64,000 nucleotides of DNA from the IMG/VR virus record IMGVR_UViG_3300033144_007170, positions 1 to 64,000 of that record; one strand, given 5' to 3'. Under the pieces are notes generated by a model. The model made no database searches, was not told the origin of the DNA, and saw only the letters and a list, made by a program, of their open reading frames with translations. Position 1 is the first letter of the stretch. Every line of letters begins with the position of its first letter. The position numbers were made by a program, and so were the translations under genes. Below, in pieces: positions 63,883 to 64,000 of the stretch. The stretch is from a virus.

Positions 63883-64000
63883 TTAATACCCCAATATATT
63901 GAATTCTGAGCAGACCGCCCTTAATCCTCCATCTACTTCCGATATGGCCGTCAAGCTTATATATCTTACAGATTGTTCAGCAAACTCCACCAACTGTTCA
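63883..64000 (-). CDS. 3' end of a gene leaving the window
   Basis: Open from the edge to a TAA; encoded end EQLVEFAEQSVRYISLTAIS then DGGLRAVCSEFNILGY. Function unknown; next to a holin-like gene, so an endolysin fragment is possible but not shown. Confidence 0.5.
   Translation of the reverse strand, partial: EQLVEFAEQSVRYISLTAISEVDGGLRAVCSEFNILGY

Noticed and set aside
1-64000. Integron integrase or other site-specific recombinase
   Set aside because: No reading frame with the tyrosine (R..HxxR..Y) or serine recombinase motifs was seen, so the attC-like sites have no cognate enzyme in this window.

Overview
The window looks like part of a double-stranded DNA bacteriophage genome, or an integrated or plasmid-like phage. 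Large terminase, small terminase, portal, tail-type proteins, a holin-like protein and a full replication/recombination set are all present. I see no ribosomal RNA or housekeeping genes. The sequence is AT-rich. Essentially every gene lies on the minus strand, packed head to tail with ATGA/TAATG overlaps and strong AGGAGG-type ribosome sites. The host is not identified. At least twelve minus-strand promoters of TTGACW-17-TATnnn form, most with a TG one base before the -10, plus Shine-Dalgarno starts fit a host with a conventional housekeeping sigma factor. The attC-like sites fit a host lineage that carries integrons; Treponema is one hypothesis only.

Layout, left to right (transcription runs right to left). 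(1) 1-9.7 kb is an accessory region: a Dam-like methylase, a C5-methylase-like protein, a glycosyltransferase, an orotate phosphoribosyltransferase-like gene and many small genes. It is punctuated by sites closely resembling integron attC sites (138-196, 4294-4351, 5517-5563; a fourth at 43102-43203). (2) 9.7-15.1 kb has a tRNA-Ile(UAU), a repeat-rich non-coding stretch, a small RNA gene containing a CRISPR-repeat-like segment, an operon of small genes with its own promoter (13.9 to 10.4 kb) and a repeat-rich, poorly coding stretch. (3) 15-20.4 kb is a run of small unknown genes ending in a pentapeptide-repeat protein. (4) 20.4-23.1 kb holds the terminase subunits. (5) 23-45 kb is replication and recombination: a Ycf46-like AAA+ ATPase, RuvC-like resolvase, Cas4-like nuclease, second PD-(D/E)XK nuclease, RecA/UvsX, UvsW-like helicase, gp32-like SSB candidate, primase, DnaB-like helicase, and DUF1257/DUF2997. 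(6) 45-53 kb holds a replication-initiator-like protein, the portal and a uracil-glycosylase/DNA polymerase A fusion. (7) 53-57.5 kb has two glycosyltransferases, a radical SAM protein and small Cys-rich genes. (8) 57.5-64 kb has tail/adhesin-type proteins with DLNTEI-type repeats, and a holin-like gene.

The most unusual content is at DNA and RNA level. There are integron-like cassette sites inside a phage, twelve scattered copies of a near-palindrome TGAACWCGTGTKCA in both coding and intergenic DN, and at least five non-coding segments whose ends pair (10255-10378 differs in being a promoter-to-terminator small RNA): a tmRNA-like 347-nt RNA, a 131-nt RNA with two T-loop hairpins, an 84-nt tRNA-sized element, an 86-nt three-way junction and a 170-nt element closed by a perfect 21-bp stem. 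Two small genes are split by frameshifts at runs of seven or eight T. Functions come from motif recognition by eye; no database or folding search was run.
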